From positions 1 to 64,000 of the forward strand of contig NZ_RCTZ02000003.1 of NCBI RefSeq assembly GCF_003667315.2: DNA of 64,000 nucleotides, written 5' to 3'. Shown here piece after piece: positions 32,954-42,409 of this stretch. This DNA comes from Tropicibacter alexandrii (GTDB lineage Bacteria > Pseudomonadota > Alphaproteobacteria > Rhodobacterales > Rhodobacteraceae). Position 1 is the stretch's first letter. Each line of letters starts with the position of its first letter. The notes beneath the pieces are model-generated. The model saw only the letters and a program-made list of their open reading frames with translations, was not told the origin of the DNA and searched no databases. The position numbers were made by a program, and so were the translations under genes.

Positions 32954-33457
32954 ATGGCCGAAAGCCAGAATTTGCAAGGCGAGACGCTGCTATATCTCAC
33001 GGATGAGCAGTTGCGGCAGGGAATCGAGGCCATGTTCTTTGCCTATCGCGGGTTCACCGACGATCCCGACCGCATCCTTGCCGGGCTCAGCTATGGGCGC
33101 GCCCACCATCGCGCGCTGCATTTCATCAATTGCGCGCCGGGCACCACGGTCAACAATTTGCTCAGTATTCTGGGGGTGACCAAGCAATCTCTGAACCGTG
33201 TCTTGCGTACATTGGTCGAGGATGGTCTGGTCGAAAGCCGGGTCGGGCGAAACGACAAGCGCGAACGGCATCTCTATCTGACCGAGGCCGGCGCTGCGCT
33301 GGAGCGCGACCTGTCGGATGCGCAACGCGCCCGCATGCGCGCGGCCTATCGACAGGCCGGGCCGGAGGCGGTCGCAGGCTTCCGCAAGGTACTGGAGGCG
33401 ATGATGGATCCGGACATGCGCCGGGCCTATCAGAAACTGAGGGAGGGACGAGGATGA
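32954..33457 (+). CDS. petP: MarR-family regulator PetP
   Basis: A 167-residue winged-helix regulator: ALHFINCAPGTTVNNLLSILGVTKQSLNRVLRTLVEDGLV is the MarR core, with RNDKRERHLYLTEAG as the wing. In Rhodobacter capsulatus petP precedes petR and both affect cytochrome bc1 gene expression; the same pair and a 4-nt overlap are seen here. The pet structural genes are not in the window. Assignment rests on gene pairing and family layout. Confidence 0.82.
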   Translation: MAESQNLQGETLLYLTDEQLRQGIEAMFFAYRGFTDDPDRILAGLSYGRAHHRALHFINCAPGTTVNNLLSILGVTKQSLNRVLRTLVEDGLVESRVGRNDKRERHLYLTEAGAALERDLSDAQRARMRAAYRQAGPEAVAGFRKVLEAMMDPDMRRAYQKLREGRG

Positions 33458-34155
33458 GCGATGCCGATGCGCATCTGTTGATCGTCGATGACGACGAGCG
33501 GATCCGGGGCCTTCTGCAGAAGTTCCTGATCCGGAACGGGTTTCTGGTCAGCGCCGCGCGGGATGCGGCGCATGCGCGGCGTATTCTCGCGGGGCTCGAC
33601 TTTGACCTGATCGTGCTCGACGTGATGATGCCGGGCGAGGACGGGGTCAGCCTGACCGCGGGCATCCGCGAGACGCGGACCACGCCGATCCTGCTGCTGA
33701 CCGCCCGGGCCGAAACCGAGGACCGGATCAAGGGGCTGGAAGCGGGGGCGGACGATTACCTCGCCAAGCCGTTCGAGCCAAAGGAACTGCTGCTCCGGAT
33801 CAACGCCATCCTCCGCCGCATGCCGGAAACCAAACCGGAGGAAAGCGCACCCAAGCTGTTGACCCTTGGCGACATCCGCTATGACATCGAGCGCGGCGAG
33901 ATGTGGCAGGGCGAGGACATGATCCGCCTGACGGCCACCGAGGCGCAGCTGATGCGGATTTTCTCCAGCCGACCGGGCGTGGCACTCAGCCGCACGGAAT
34001 TGGTCGAGGAGTTGGGGCGCGACAAGGGGCAGGCGCAGGAGCGCGCCGTCGATGTGCAGATCACCCGCCTGCGCCGCAAGCTGGAGGCGGACCCGAAACA
34101 GCCACGCTATCTTCAGACGGTGCGCGGTGCCGGATACATGCTGGCACCGGATTGA
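33454..34155 (+). CDS. petR: OmpR-family response regulator PetR
   Basis: A 233-residue regulator with a receiver (VDDDERIR, phospho-acceptor Asp56 in IVLDVMMPGEDG, Lys in LAKPFEP) and a winged-helix output domain (LTATEAQLMRIFSSRPGVAL, then ERAVDVQITRLRRKLE). The ATG overlaps the petP stop. It corresponds to PetR of Rhodobacter. No histidine kinase gene is adjacent, as is usual for this pair. Confidence 0.88.
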   Translation: MSDADAHLLIVDDDERIRGLLQKFLIRNGFLVSAARDAAHARRILAGLDFDLIVLDVMMPGEDGVSLTAGIRETRTTPILLLTARAETEDRIKGLEAGADDYLAKPFEPKELLLRINAILRRMPETKPEESAPKLLTLGDIRYDIERGEMWQGEDMIRLTATEAQLMRIFSSRPGVALSRTELVEELGRDKGQAQERAVDVQITRLRRKLEADPKQPRYLQTVRGAGYMLAPD

Positions 34156-34196
34156 ACACAGCCACGATTTTTCAGGGAAAATCGGAAGGGGGAGCC

Positions 34197-35117
34197 ATGA
34201 CAACCGCATTGATCACACATGCCGACGGGTTGGAGCACCGCACGCCCGAGGGCCACCCGGAACGGGTCGCGCGTCTGGAACATGTCTTGCATGCGCTGGC
34301 CGGGCTGGATTTGAAGCGCGAAAGCGCGCCCGAAGCCGGGGATGACCTGCTGCGGCTTTGCCATCCGCAGCGCTATATCGACCGGATCGTCGCGGCAGAA
34401 CCCGCCGAGGGCATCCATCAGCTGGACGCCGATACGTGGATGTCACCGGGCTCGGTCCGGGCGGCAAGGCGCGCGGCGGGCGGGGCGGCGTTGGCCGTCG
34501 ATCTGGTGCTGGATGGCGCGGTCGGCAATGCCTTTTGCGCGACGCGCCCGCCGGGCCACCATGCCGAGCGCGAGACCCCGATGGGCTTTTGCCTGTTCGG
34601 CACGGCGGCTTTGGCGGCGAAACACGCGCTGGAGCGTGGGCTGGACCGTGTGGCCGTCGTCGATTTCGACGTGCATCATGGCAATGGCACGCAGGACCTG
34701 CTGTGGGACGAGGCGCGCGCGCTGTTCATAGGCAGCCACCAGATGCCGCTCTGGCCCGGAACGGGCAGCGCGGAGGAGCGCGGCGCCCATGACAACGTGG
34801 TCAACATGCCCTTGCCGCCCGACTCGGGCGGGGCCGAGATGCGCGCGGCGTGGAGCGCGGCGTTCGACCGGCTGCGGGCCTTCAGGCCAGAGCTGATCGT
34901 GATCTCGGCCGGGTTCGACGCCCATGCGGATGACCCTCTGGCGCAGCTGAACTGGCAGGTTGAGGATTTCGTCTGGGTGACGCGCGGGCTGTGCGATGTC
35001 GCGGCGGATATCTGCGGGGGCAAGGTGGTCTCGACTTTGGAGGGCGGCTATGATTTGTCCGCGCTCAGCGCCAGCGCAAAGGCGCATGTCGAGACATTGA
35101 TGGAGGCCAGCGCATGA
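34197..35117 (+). CDS. Histone-deacetylase-family hydrolase
   Basis: A 306-residue member of the histone deacetylase/acetylpolyamine amidohydrolase/AcuC superfamily: TRPPGHHAERETPMGFCLF, DFDVHHGNGTQD and SAGFDAHADDPL carry the zinc ligands and catalytic His pair. It removes acetyl groups from small amides or proteins; the bacterial substrate is unknown. It precedes xseB with a 4-nt overlap, the common alphaproteobacterial order with ispA and dxs. GGGGGAG precedes the ATG closely. Confidence 0.88.
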   Translation: MTTALITHADGLEHRTPEGHPERVARLEHVLHALAGLDLKRESAPEAGDDLLRLCHPQRYIDRIVAAEPAEGIHQLDADTWMSPGSVRAARRAAGGAALAVDLVLDGAVGNAFCATRPPGHHAERETPMGFCLFGTAALAAKHALERGLDRVAVVDFDVHHGNGTQDLLWDEARALFIGSHQMPLWPGTGSAEERGAHDNVVNMPLPPDSGGAEMRAAWSAAFDRLRAFRPELIVISAGFDAHADDPLAQLNWQVEDFVWVTRGLCDVAADICGGKVVSTLEGGYDLSALSASAKAHVETLMEASA

Positions 35118-35356
35118 GCGAGACACCGGTTGACGAGATGAGCTTTGAACAGGCCATGGCCGAGCTGGAACGCGTCGTCGGCGCGCTGGAGCGCGGCGAT
35201 GTGGCGCTGGAGGAGTCGATCAAGCTGTACGAACGCGGGGCCGAGTTGCGCAAGCGTTGCGAGGCCAAGCTGAAAGAGGCCGAGGAAAAGGTTCACGCGA
35301 TCACGCTGGACGCCGAGGGCAACCCGACGGGCACGAAGCCGGTCGAGGGGCTCTGA
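35114..35356 (+). CDS. xseB: Exodeoxyribonuclease VII small subunit
   Basis: An 80-residue helical protein with the family motif MSFEQAMAELERVVGALERGDVALEESIKLYERG, then LRKRCEAKLKEAEEKVHAI. It is the small subunit that combines with XseA to degrade single-stranded DNA. It overlaps both neighbours (4 nt with the HDAC-like gene, and its stop shares a base with the ispA ATG). Confidence 0.93.
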   Translation: MSETPVDEMSFEQAMAELERVVGALERGDVALEESIKLYERGAELRKRCEAKLKEAEEKVHAITLDAEGNPTGTKPVEGL

Positions 35357-36228
35357 TGCAGTTTCCCGACGGGCTGGCGGCTGCCGCGCGGGCCGTCGAG
35401 GCGCATTTTCAACGTATACTTGATGCATACAATCCGCTGCCGGTCGTCGAGGCCATGGGCTATGCCGCCTCGGGTGGCAAGCGGCTGCGGGCTTATCTCG
35501 TGCTCGAAAGCGCGCGTATACATGATGTCGACCCTGTGCATGCAATATGGCCAGCCACGGCGATCGAGGCCATTCACGCCTATTCGCTGGTCCATGACGA
35601 CTTGCCATGCATGGATGATGACGACCTGCGCCGGGGTCTGCCCACCCTCCACCGGAAATGGGACGAGGCGACAGCCGTTCTGGCAGGTGATGCCCTGCAA
35701 ACGCTGGGCTTCGAACTGTGCCTTGACCCCTCGGGACATCCGCAGGCAGGCGTGCGCGCCGATCTTGCGCTGAGCCTTGCCCGCGCCGCTGGCGCGCGCG
35801 GGATGGTGCTGGGGCAGGCGCTGGACATGGCTGCCGAAGCCGCCGACGGCCCGCTGACGCTCGACCAGATCACCGCGTTGCAGGCGGGCAAGACGGGTGC
35901 GCTGATCACGTGGTCCGCGCAGGCGGGCGCGCGGCTGGCGCAGGCGGATATCGCGCCCCTGACGGCCTATGCCGATGCGGTGGGGCTGGCCTTTCAGATC
36001 TGGGACGATGTGCTGGATGTCGAGGGGGATGCCGCCACCGTCGGCAAGGCCGTGGGCAAGGATGCGGGCCGCGGCAAGGCGACTTTTGTCAGCCTGCTGG
36101 GCCTCGAAGAGGCAAAACGACGCGCTGCACATCTCGTGCACGAAGCCTGCACAGCCCTAGATGTATACGGTGACAAGGCTGATGGCTTGCGGGACTGCGC
36201 CCGTTTCGTTATCTCGCGCGACAGCTAA
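35356..36228 (+). CDS. ispA: Farnesyl diphosphate synthase (polyprenyl synthetase)
   Basis: A 290-residue prenyltransferase. The first aspartate-rich motif is [15 protein letters not shown] and the second [23 protein letters not shown] and GKTGALITW are also conserved. It condenses IPP with DMAPP/GPP to farnesyl diphosphate. It uses the ATG that overlaps the xseB stop and lies 16 bp before dxs, which supplies the first step of the same pathway. Some stretches use AT-richer codons (GTATAC occurs three times), unlike neighbours. Confidence 0.93.
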   Translation: MQFPDGLAAAARAVEAHFQRILDAYNPLPVVEAMGYAASGGKRLRAYLVLESARIHDVDPVHAIWPATAIEAIHAYSLVHDDLPCMDDDDLRRGLPTLHRKWDEATAVLAGDALQTLGFELCLDPSGHPQAGVRADLALSLARAAGARGMVLGQALDMAAEAADGPLTLDQITALQAGKTGALITWSAQAGARLAQADIAPLTAYADAVGLAFQIWDDVLDVEGDAATVGKAVGKDAGRGKATFVSLLGLEEAKRRAAHLVHEACTALDVYGDKADGLRDCARFVISRDS

Positions 36229-36244
36229 TTTCGAAAGGACCGAC

Positions 36245-38170
36245 ATGTCCGACAGGCCCGCAACGCCGCTTTTGGACCGGGTGAACAGCCCGGCCGACCT
36301 GAAGCATTTCTCCGATGCCGAGCTTCTGCGTCTGGCGGATGAATTGCGCGCAGAGACGATATCAGCCGTGTCCGAGACCGGCGGGCATCTGGGCGCCGGG
36401 CTGGGGGTGGTTGAACTTACCGTGGCCTTGCACAGCGTCTTTGACACCCCGCGTGACAAGATCATCTGGGACGTCAGCCACCAGTGCTATCCGCACAAAA
36501 TCCTAACCGGGCGGCGCGACCGCATGCGGACCCTGCGCCAGAAGGACGGTCTGTCGGGCTTCACGAAGCGGTCCGAGTCGCCCTATGACCCGTTCGGCGC
36601 GGCGCATTCCAGCACCTCGATCAGCGCGGCGCTGGGCTTTGCCGTGGCGCGCGATCTGGGCGGCAATTGCGACACCGGCCATGGCGATGCGATCGCGGTG
36701 ATCGGTGATGGCGCGATGAGCGCGGGCATGGCCTTCGAGGCCTTGAACAATGCGGGCCATCTGAAAAAGCGCCTGATCGTCATCCTGAACGACAACGAGA
36801 TGAGCATCGCGCCGCCCACCGGCGCGCTGTCCTCCTACCTGTCGCGGCTTTATGCCGAGGCGCCCTTTCAGGATTTCAAGGCTGCCGCCAAGGGCGCGGT
36901 GTCGATGCTGCCCGAACCCTTCCGCGAGGGCGCCAAGCGCGCGAAGGAGATGCTCAAGGGCATGACCGTGGGCGGCACCTTGTTCGAGGAGTTGGGCTTC
37001 AGCTATCTCGGTCCCATCGACGGGCATGATCTGGGACAATTGCTGCCGATCCTGCGCACCGTGCGCCAGCGCGCGACCGGGCCGATCCTGATCCACGCCC
37101 TGACGAAAAAGGGCAAGGGCTACAGCCATGCCGAACACGCCCCCGACAAGGGCCACGCGCGGGCAAAGTTCGACGTGGTCACCGGCAAGCAGAAGAAGGC
37201 GCCGTCGAACGCGCCGTCCTATACCCGGGTCTTTGCCGATGCGCTGATGGCGGAGGCCGCCGACGATCCCATGGTCTGCGCGGTGACGGCGGCGATGCCC
37301 GACGGCACGGGGCTGGACCTCTTTGCCGAACGGTATCCCTCGCGCTGTTTCGACGTGGGCATTGCCGAGCAGCATGGCGTGACCTTCTGCGCCGGTCTGG
37401 CCGCGGGCGGGCTGAAACCGTTTTGCGCAATGTATTCGACCTTCCTGCAACGCGGCTATGATCAGGTCGTGCATGATGTGGCGATCCAGCGCCTGCCGGT
37501 GCGCTTTGCCATCGACCGCGCGGGCTTGGTCGGGGCCGATGGCGCGACCCATGCCGGGTCGTTCGACGTGGCCTATCTGGCGAACCTGCCCGGGTTCGTG
37601 GTGATGGCAGCCGCCGATGAGGCGGAACTGAAACACATGGTGGCGACGGCTGTCGCGCATGACGCGGGGCCGATTGCCTTCCGCTACCCGCGCGGCGAGG
37701 GCGAGGGCGTCGAGATGCCCGCCCGCGGCATCCCGCTGGAGATCGGCAAGGGCCGGATGATCCAAGAGGGCAGCCGCGTCGCGATCCTCTCCTTCGGCAC
37801 CCGTCTGGGCGAGGTGATGAAGGCGTCCGAGGCGCTTGGCGCGCGTGGCATCACGCCGACTGTGGCGGATGCGCGCTTTGCCAAGCCGCTGGACCGGGAC
37901 TTGATCCTGAAGCTGGCCGCCGGTCACGATGCGCTGATCACTGTCGAAGAAGGGGCCGTCGGGGGCTTTGGCTCGCATGTGGCGCAGTTGCTGGCCGAGG
38001 AAGGCGTGTTTGACCACGGGTTGAAGTATCGGTCGATGGTGCTACCGGATATCTTCATCGACCAGTCTTCGCCCAAGGACATGTACGACACGGCGGCGAT
38101 GAATGCCGAGCATATCGAGGCCAAAGTGCTTGATGTGCTGGGTGTGGGTGTTCTGGACAAGCGCGCCTGA
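36245..38170 (+). CDS. dxs: 1-deoxy-D-xylulose-5-phosphate synthase
   Basis: A 641-residue thiamine-diphosphate enzyme that makes DXP from pyruvate and glyceraldehyde 3-phosphate, the first step of the non-mevalonate pathway. The TPP motif is [36 protein letters not shown], the transketolase centre [17 protein letters not shown] and RYPRGEG are also present. Normal length. GAAAGGAC precedes the ATG. It ends in a GTAGG palindrome, opposite the convergent exoD. Confidence 0.96.
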   Translation: MSDRPATPLLDRVNSPADLKHFSDAELLRLADELRAETISAVSETGGHLGAGLGVVELTVALHSVFDTPRDKIIWDVSHQCYPHKILTGRRDRMRTLRQKDGLSGFTKRSESPYDPFGAAHSSTSISAALGFAVARDLGGNCDTGHGDAIAVIGDGAMSAGMAFEALNNAGHLKKRLIVILNDNEMSIAPPTGALSSYLSRLYAEAPFQDFKAAAKGAVSMLPEPFREGAKRAKEMLKGMTVGGTLFEELGFSYLGPIDGHDLGQLLPILRTVRQRATGPILIHALTKKGKGYSHAEHAPDKGHARAKFDVVTGKQKKAPSNAPSYTRVFADALMAEAADDPMVCAVTAAMPDGTGLDLFAERYPSRCFDVGIAEQHGVTFCAGLAAGGLKPFCAMYSTFLQRGYDQVVHDVAIQRLPVRFAIDRAGLVGADGATHAGSFDVAYLANLPGFVVMAAADEAELKHMVATAVAHDAGPIAFRYPRGEGEGVEMPARGIPLEIGKGRMIQEGSRVAILSFGTRLGEVMKASEALGARGITPTVADARFAKPLDRDLILKLAAGHDALITVEEGAVGGFGSHVAQLLAEEGVFDHGLKYRSMVLPDIFIDQSSPKDMYDTAAMNAEHIEAKVLDVLGVGVLDKRA

Positions 38171-38171
38171 G

Positions 38172-38197
38172 GTAGGATGGGTGATCACCCATCCTAC
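38172..38197. repeat. GTAGG palindrome, copy 5
   Basis: An identical 26-bp copy of the palindrome at 18422-18447, filling the junction between dxs and the convergent exoD; the exoD stop follows immediately. It may act as a two-way terminator. Confidence 0.85.
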
Positions 38198-38198
38198 T

Positions 38199-38807
38199 TT
38201 AGATCAGCCCCGACCAAATCGTCAGCAGGATCAGGTAGATCGCCGCGCCTTGCAGATAGCCGGCCAGCAGGTACGCCCCGTCGCGGGTCATCAGCCCGAA
38301 CATCATCATCGACACGGCCCCCGCGCCGAATGACGTGACAAACGGCAAGAGCTCCAGCACGGGCCAACCGATCGCCAGTACGATCACGCTCAAATAGGTC
38401 AGCGGTTGCGCGGCTTTGGAACTGAGCGGCCGCCATCTCGGGCGCGAAAACCGATCCATCCAGGAGGATGGCCTTGCCAGCCAATCAAGCGCCTTGCTCA
38501 TCCGCCGACTCGACACCGAGCGGCGCATCAGAAAGCCCGGAAGCCACAGGTGTTTGCGCCCGAACAGCGCCTGCGCCGCGATCAGGGTGATCAGCAGCCC
38601 ACCCAAGGTGGGCACGCTGGGGATGCCGGATAGCGGCGACACCAGCAACACGGCCGGGACAAGGATCACCGCCGGAAAGGAGCGCCCGCCGACCCGTTCG
38701 ACCATGTCGTGGACGGACATCTGGTCCTGACTCTCATGCGGGCGCAGGGCGTCGAGCAGTTCGGTCAACGAACCGGGCGAGGGCCTGTCCTCAGGCTCGG
38801 TCGTCAT
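38199..38807 (-). CDS. exoD: ExoD-family membrane protein
   Basis: A 202-residue inner-membrane protein with several hydrophobic helices (AVILVPAVLLVSPLSGIPSV, LGGLLITLIAAQALFGR, YLSVIVLAIGWPVLELLPF, AGYLQGAAIYLILLTIWS). The family motif FPAVILVPAVLLVSPLSGIPS fits ExoD, linked in rhizobia to exopolysaccharide and alkali tolerance; the molecular role is unknown. It begins inside the 3' end of the upstream epimerase-like gene (17-nt overlap), so the two form an operon. Confidence 0.85.
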   Translation of the reverse strand: MTTEPEDRPSPGSLTELLDALRPHESQDQMSVHDMVERVGGRSFPAVILVPAVLLVSPLSGIPSVPTLGGLLITLIAAQALFGRKHLWLPGFLMRRSVSSRRMSKALDWLARPSSWMDRFSRPRWRPLSSKAAQPLTYLSVIVLAIGWPVLELLPFVTSFGAGAVSMMMFGLMTRDGAYLLAGYLQGAAIYLILLTIWSGLI

Positions 38808-39663
38808 CTGCGGCTTGCTCCTGCGCCAGCAGCGCGGCAAGGCCGCTGCGGTAATCCGGGTAGGTCAGGGTCAGGCCCAGTTCACGCTTGATCCGCGCAT
38901 TCGAGACGCGCTTGCTTTCGGCGTAGAAGCTGCGGGCCATCGGCGTGAAATCGGCCTCCTCAAAGGGGATCGCGGGCGGTACGGGCAGGCCCAGCAACCG
39001 GGCGCCATATGCGATCACGTCTTGCGGCGGCGCGGGGTCGTCGTCGCACAGGTTGTAGATCGCACCGGGGCGGGGGGCCTTGATCGAGGCCTCCAACGCC
39101 TGCGCGATGTCCTCCACATGGATGCGCGAAAACACTTGGCCGCCCTTGATGATGCGCCGCGCCGTCCCGTTGCGAAGCTTGGAAAAGGGGCCGCGGCCGG
39201 GGCCGTAGATCCCGGCAAGGCGAAAGATGTGCAGCGGCAGATCGGTGATCGCCTGCCACTGGGCCTCGGCCTCGGCGCGGGCCTTGCCGCGCTTCGTCGA
39301 CGGGGCGAGGGGGGTGGTCTCATCGACCCAGCCGCCTTGGTGGTCGCCGTAAACGCCGGTGGTCGAGAGGTAGCCCGCCCATGTCAGCTCCGGCGCACGG
39401 GCGGAGATGGCATCGCCCACCAGCGCCAGCGAGGGGTCGCCGTCCTGCGGACCGGCCGAGACCAGCACATGGCTGGCATCCGCGAGGGCCTCGGTCACGG
39501 CCTCGGGCTGCCATAGCACCGGCGTGACCCCTTGCGCGCGCAGCGATTCGGCCTTCGCCGGATCGCGTGTGGTGCCCAGAACGGTCCAGCCTTGCGGCAA
39601 CAGGCGGCGGGCCAGCGCCTGCGCGCAATAGCCATGTCCCAGAGATAACAGCGTGTTTTCCAT
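38791..39663 (-). CDS. NAD(P)-binding SDR/epimerase-like protein (YeeZ type)
   Basis: A 290-residue Rossmann-fold protein with the nucleotide-binding loop [33 protein letters not shown] with the SDR tyrosine region, [19 protein letters not shown] and [13 protein letters not shown]. It fits the atypical short-chain dehydrogenase group near E. coli YeeZ. The substrate is unknown. First gene of the pair with exoD. It diverges from paaA across 110 bp. Confidence 0.82.
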   Translation of the reverse strand: MENTLLSLGHGYCAQALARRLLPQGWTVLGTTRDPAKAESLRAQGVTPVLWQPEAVTEALADASHVLVSAGPQDGDPSLALVGDAISARAPELTWAGYLSTTGVYGDHQGGWVDETTPLAPSTKRGKARAEAEAQWQAITDLPLHIFRLAGIYGPGRGPFSKLRNGTARRIIKGGQVFSRIHVEDIAQALEASIKAPRPGAIYNLCDDDPAPPQDVIAYGARLLGLPVPPAIPFEEADFTPMARSFYAESKRVSNARIKRELGLTLTYPDYRSGLAALLAQEQAADDDRA

Positions 39664-39713
39664 GCGCTATAGGTGGCGCTGCGCCTCGTGAAAGGCAAGC
39701 GTTACAAAAAGTT

Positions 39714-39743
39714 CTTTTCTGTATGCCTTTCGTAACATATACT
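39714..39743 (+). promoter_or_regulatory. Promoter candidate of the paa operon
   Basis: TATACT (39738-39743) lies about 30 bp upstream of paaA with a weak T-rich -35 region near 39714-39720. GTTAC (39701-39705) and GTAAC (39732-39736) flank the region as an inverted pair that could be a regulator site. Confidence 0.35.
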
Positions 39744-39773
39744 GCCGGTGCAGGTTCACGGAGGAGAAGACGC

Positions 39774-40763
39774 ATGTATTCCCAAGGACTGATCGGCGCG
39801 GACAGCCGGACCGAGGAAACGCCAGAGTTTCTGGAGCGTTTTCAGGCGCGTATCGATGCCGAGGAAAAGATCGAGCCGAATGACGCGATGCCAGAAGGCT
39901 ATCGCCGCACGCTGGTGCGCCAGATCGGTCAGCACGCCCATTCCGAGATCGTCGGTATGCTGCCCGAGGGCAACTGGATCACCCGCGCGCCGTCCCTGCG
40001 CCGCAAGGCCGCGCTGCTGGCCAAGGTGCAGGACGAGGGCGGGCACGGGCTTTACCTCTATTCCGCCGCCGAGACGCTGGGTGTCTCGCGCGAGCAGATG
40101 ACCGAGGAATTGCTGTCGGGCAAGGCCAAGTATTCCTCGATCTTCAACTATCCCACGCTGTCCTGGGCCGATATCGGCATCATCGGCTGGCTTGTCGATG
40201 GCGCGGCGATCATGAACCAGATCCCGCTGTGCCGCTGTTCCTTTGGGCCGTATGCCCGCGCGATGATCCGGGTTTGCAAGGAGGAGTCGTTCCACCAGCG
40301 GCAGGGCTATGAGATCGTCATGACCTTGGCGCGCGGGACAGACGCGCAGCGCGAGATGGTTCAGGATGCCCTGAACCGCTGGTGGTGGCCGTCGATCATG
40401 ATGTTCGGACCGCATGACAGCGACAGCCAGCATTCGGATCAGAACATGGCGTGGAAGATCAAGCGCTTCTCCAATGACGAGCTGCGGCAGAAATTCATCG
40501 ACGCGACCGTGCCGCAGGCGGAGTATCTAGGCCTGACGATCCCCGACCCGGACCTGACATGGAACGAGGAGAAGGGTGGCTATGACCACGGGCCGATCGA
40601 CTGGGACGAGTTCTGGCGCGTGGTGAAAGGCCATGGCCCGATGGCGCGCGACCGGATCAAGGCGCGGCGTAAGGCTTGGGACGACGGCGCTTGGGTGCGC
40701 GAGGCGGCCTTGGCCCATGCGGAGAAGCGTCGGGCGCGCAAGCAGACGATGGCCGCGGAATAG
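39774..40763 (+). CDS. paaA: Phenylacetyl-CoA epoxidase subunit PaaA
   Basis: A 329-residue catalytic subunit with a diiron centre that epoxidises phenylacetyl-CoA in aerobic phenylacetate degradation. Ferritin-like helices carry [37 protein letters not shown] and [15 protein letters not shown] with the iron ligands; [16 protein letters not shown] is characteristic. GGAGGAGAAG precedes the ATG. First gene of paaABCDE, separated from paaB by a repeat-rich 150-bp gap. Confidence 0.97.
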   Translation: MYSQGLIGADSRTEETPEFLERFQARIDAEEKIEPNDAMPEGYRRTLVRQIGQHAHSEIVGMLPEGNWITRAPSLRRKAALLAKVQDEGGHGLYLYSAAETLGVSREQMTEELLSGKAKYSSIFNYPTLSWADIGIIGWLVDGAAIMNQIPLCRCSFGPYARAMIRVCKEESFHQRQGYEIVMTLARGTDAQREMVQDALNRWWWPSIMMFGPHDSDSQHSDQNMAWKIKRFSNDELRQKFIDATVPQAEYLGLTIPDPDLTWNEEKGGYDHGPIDWDEFWRVVKGHGPMARDRIKARRKAWDDGAWVREAALAHAEKRRARKQTMAAE

Positions 40764-40900
40764 GGTTTCGCCCCGGGCTGCGCCCGGGCCGACCCGCGCG
40801 GGCTGCGCCCGCGTTGCGCGCCTGCGGCGCGATGGGGGCTCTGCCCCCCAAACCCCCGCGGTATTTCGGGCCAGAAGAAGCAGGGCCCTTTCGAGACTTT
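40764..40900. repeat. GC-rich multi-hairpin repeat in the paaA-paaB gap
   Basis: A string of small inverted repeats: CCCGGGCTGCGCCCGGG, CGCGGGCTGCGCCCGCG, GCGCGCCTGCGGCGCG and GGGGGCTCTGCCCCC, followed by AACCCCCGCGGTATTTCGGG and AGAAGAAG. Similar 'GGGGCTCTGCCCC...GGTATTT' stretches are, from memory, common between genes in Rhodobacteraceae. It lies inside the paa operon and may stage the relative expression of paaA and the downstream genes. Confidence 0.65.
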
Positions 40901-40913
40901 TGGAGGAATGAAC

Positions 40914-41195
40914 ATGGCCGAGACGCCGCTTTGGGAAGTTTTCATTCGGCCCCGCAACGGGTTGTCGCACAAGCATGTGGGCTCGATCCACGCCGCCGAC
41001 GAGGTGCTGGCCGTGCAGGCGGCGCGCGATGTCTATACGCGGCGGGGTGAGGGGACCTCGATCTGGGTGGTCCGGTCGGCGGATATCGTGGCGTCGGACC
41101 CGGATCAGGCGGCGGAGAATTTCGAGCCGACGGCGGGAAAGGTGTATCGCCACCCGACCTTCTACGAGATTCCCGAGGAAGTGGGGCATATGTGA
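40914..41195 (+). CDS. paaB: Phenylacetyl-CoA epoxidase subunit PaaB
   Basis: A 93-residue subunit bridging the PaaAC units. MAETPLWEVFIRPRNGLSHKHVGSIHAAD and ARDVYTRRGEGTSIWVV are conserved. GGAGG is 7 nt before the second ATG (40914), which is preferred over 40908. Its TGA shares a base with the paaC ATG. Confidence 0.95.
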   Translation: MAETPLWEVFIRPRNGLSHKHVGSIHAADEVLAVQAARDVYTRRGEGTSIWVVRSADIVASDPDQAAENFEPTAGKVYRHPTFYEIPEEVGHM

Positions 41196-41923
41196 TGGCC
41201 CTTTTCGACGCAATTCTGGAACTGGCGGACGATCATCTGGTCTTGGGGCACCGGCTGTCGGAATGGTGCGGCCATGCGCCGATGCTGGAGGAAGACCTCG
41301 CCATGCCGAACATGGCGCTGGACCTGATCGGCACGGCACGGACGCTGTATGACCATGCGGGCAAGCTGGAAGGGGCCGGGCGCGACGAGGATGCGCTGGC
41401 CTATACGCGCGGCGAGCGGGAGTATCGCAACCTGCTGCTGGTCGAACGCCCCAATGAGGATTTCGCCCACACCATGCTGCGGCAACTGTATTTTGCCGCC
41501 TTCATGGAGCCCTATTGGCAGGCCTGTCTGGACCACGAGGATGAGGTGGTGCGCGGCGTCGCGGGCAAGGCGATCAAGGAGATGGCCTATCACATCCGCC
41601 ATGCGGGCGAATGGGTGATCCGGCTGGGTGACGGCACCGAGGAGAGCGCGCGGCGGATGCGCGAAGCGGTCGATGCGCTGCACCTGTATACCGGCGAGTT
41701 GTTTGAGGAGGGTGCCGCCGAGGGGGTCTTGCCCGCGCGGGCGGCGATGCGGCCTGTTTGGGAGGACACCGTGGGGCGCATCTTTGCCGAGGCCGGGTTG
41801 GACATGCCCGAGGGCGCGATTGCGCTGTCCGGCGGGCGGCGCGGTGAGCATGGTGAGGGGCTGGGCCACTTGCTGGCCGAGATGCAGTCGCTGCACCGGG
41901 CGCATATCGGCGCGACATGGTAG
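41195..41923 (+). CDS. paaC: Phenylacetyl-CoA epoxidase subunit PaaC
   Basis: A 242-residue structural, ferritin-like partner of PaaA: LADDHLVLGHRLSEWCGHAPMLEEDLAMPNMALDLIG and EMAYHIRHAGEWVIRLGDGTEES. It lacks a functional diiron site in the family. The ATG overlapping the paaB stop is used. It overlaps paaD by 7 nt. Confidence 0.95.
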   Translation: MALFDAILELADDHLVLGHRLSEWCGHAPMLEEDLAMPNMALDLIGTARTLYDHAGKLEGAGRDEDALAYTRGEREYRNLLLVERPNEDFAHTMLRQLYFAAFMEPYWQACLDHEDEVVRGVAGKAIKEMAYHIRHAGEWVIRLGDGTEESARRMREAVDALHLYTGELFEEGAAEGVLPARAAMRPVWEDTVGRIFAEAGLDMPEGAIALSGGRRGEHGEGLGHLLAEMQSLHRAHIGATW

Positions 41924-42399
41924 TCTTGGACGATACCCGCGCCTGGGAGGCGGCGGCCTCGGTCCCCGACCCGGAGGTGCCCTGCGTCAGCGTGGCCGAA
42001 CTGGGCATCCTGCGCTGGGTCCGGATGGAGGGTGGCGTGGCCGTGGCCGGTGTGACGCCGACCTATTCGGGCTGCCCGGCGACCTTGGCGATCGAGTTGG
42101 CGATCGAGACGGCGCTGCTGGAGGCGGGCTTCGAGGCGCGGATCGAGCGGGTCTTGTCGCCCGCATGGACGACCGACTGGATCACCGACGCGGGGCGCGA
42201 GAAGCTGCGCGCCTACGGGATCGCCCCGCCGGTCGCGGGCGCGGGCAAGGCGGCCCTGTTCGACAGTCCGACCGTCTGCTGCCCGCGTTGCGGCAGCGAA
42301 AACACCATGAAGATCAGCGAGTTCGGCTCGACCGCGTGCAAGGCGCACTACCAGTGCAAGGCCTGCGCGGAGCCGTTCGACTATTTCAAATGCATCTGA
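41917..42399 (+). CDS. paaD: PaaD, phenylacetyl-CoA epoxidase maturation factor
   Basis: A 160-residue protein with a DUF59 (SufT-like) domain (VPDPEVPCVSVAELGIL, VTPTYSGCPATLAIEL) and a C-terminal cysteine cluster (CCPRCGSENT, CKAHYQCKACAEPF) that resembles a zinc or iron-sulfur site. It is needed for the epoxidase and is thought to aid iron or Fe-S assembly. Normal length, 10 bp before paaE. Confidence 0.93.
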   Translation: MVVLDDTRAWEAAASVPDPEVPCVSVAELGILRWVRMEGGVAVAGVTPTYSGCPATLAIELAIETALLEAGFEARIERVLSPAWTTDWITDAGREKLRAYGIAPPVAGAGKAALFDSPTVCCPRCGSENTMKISEFGSTACKAHYQCKACAEPFDYFKCI

Positions 42400-42409
42400 G
42401 GAGGGGCGC

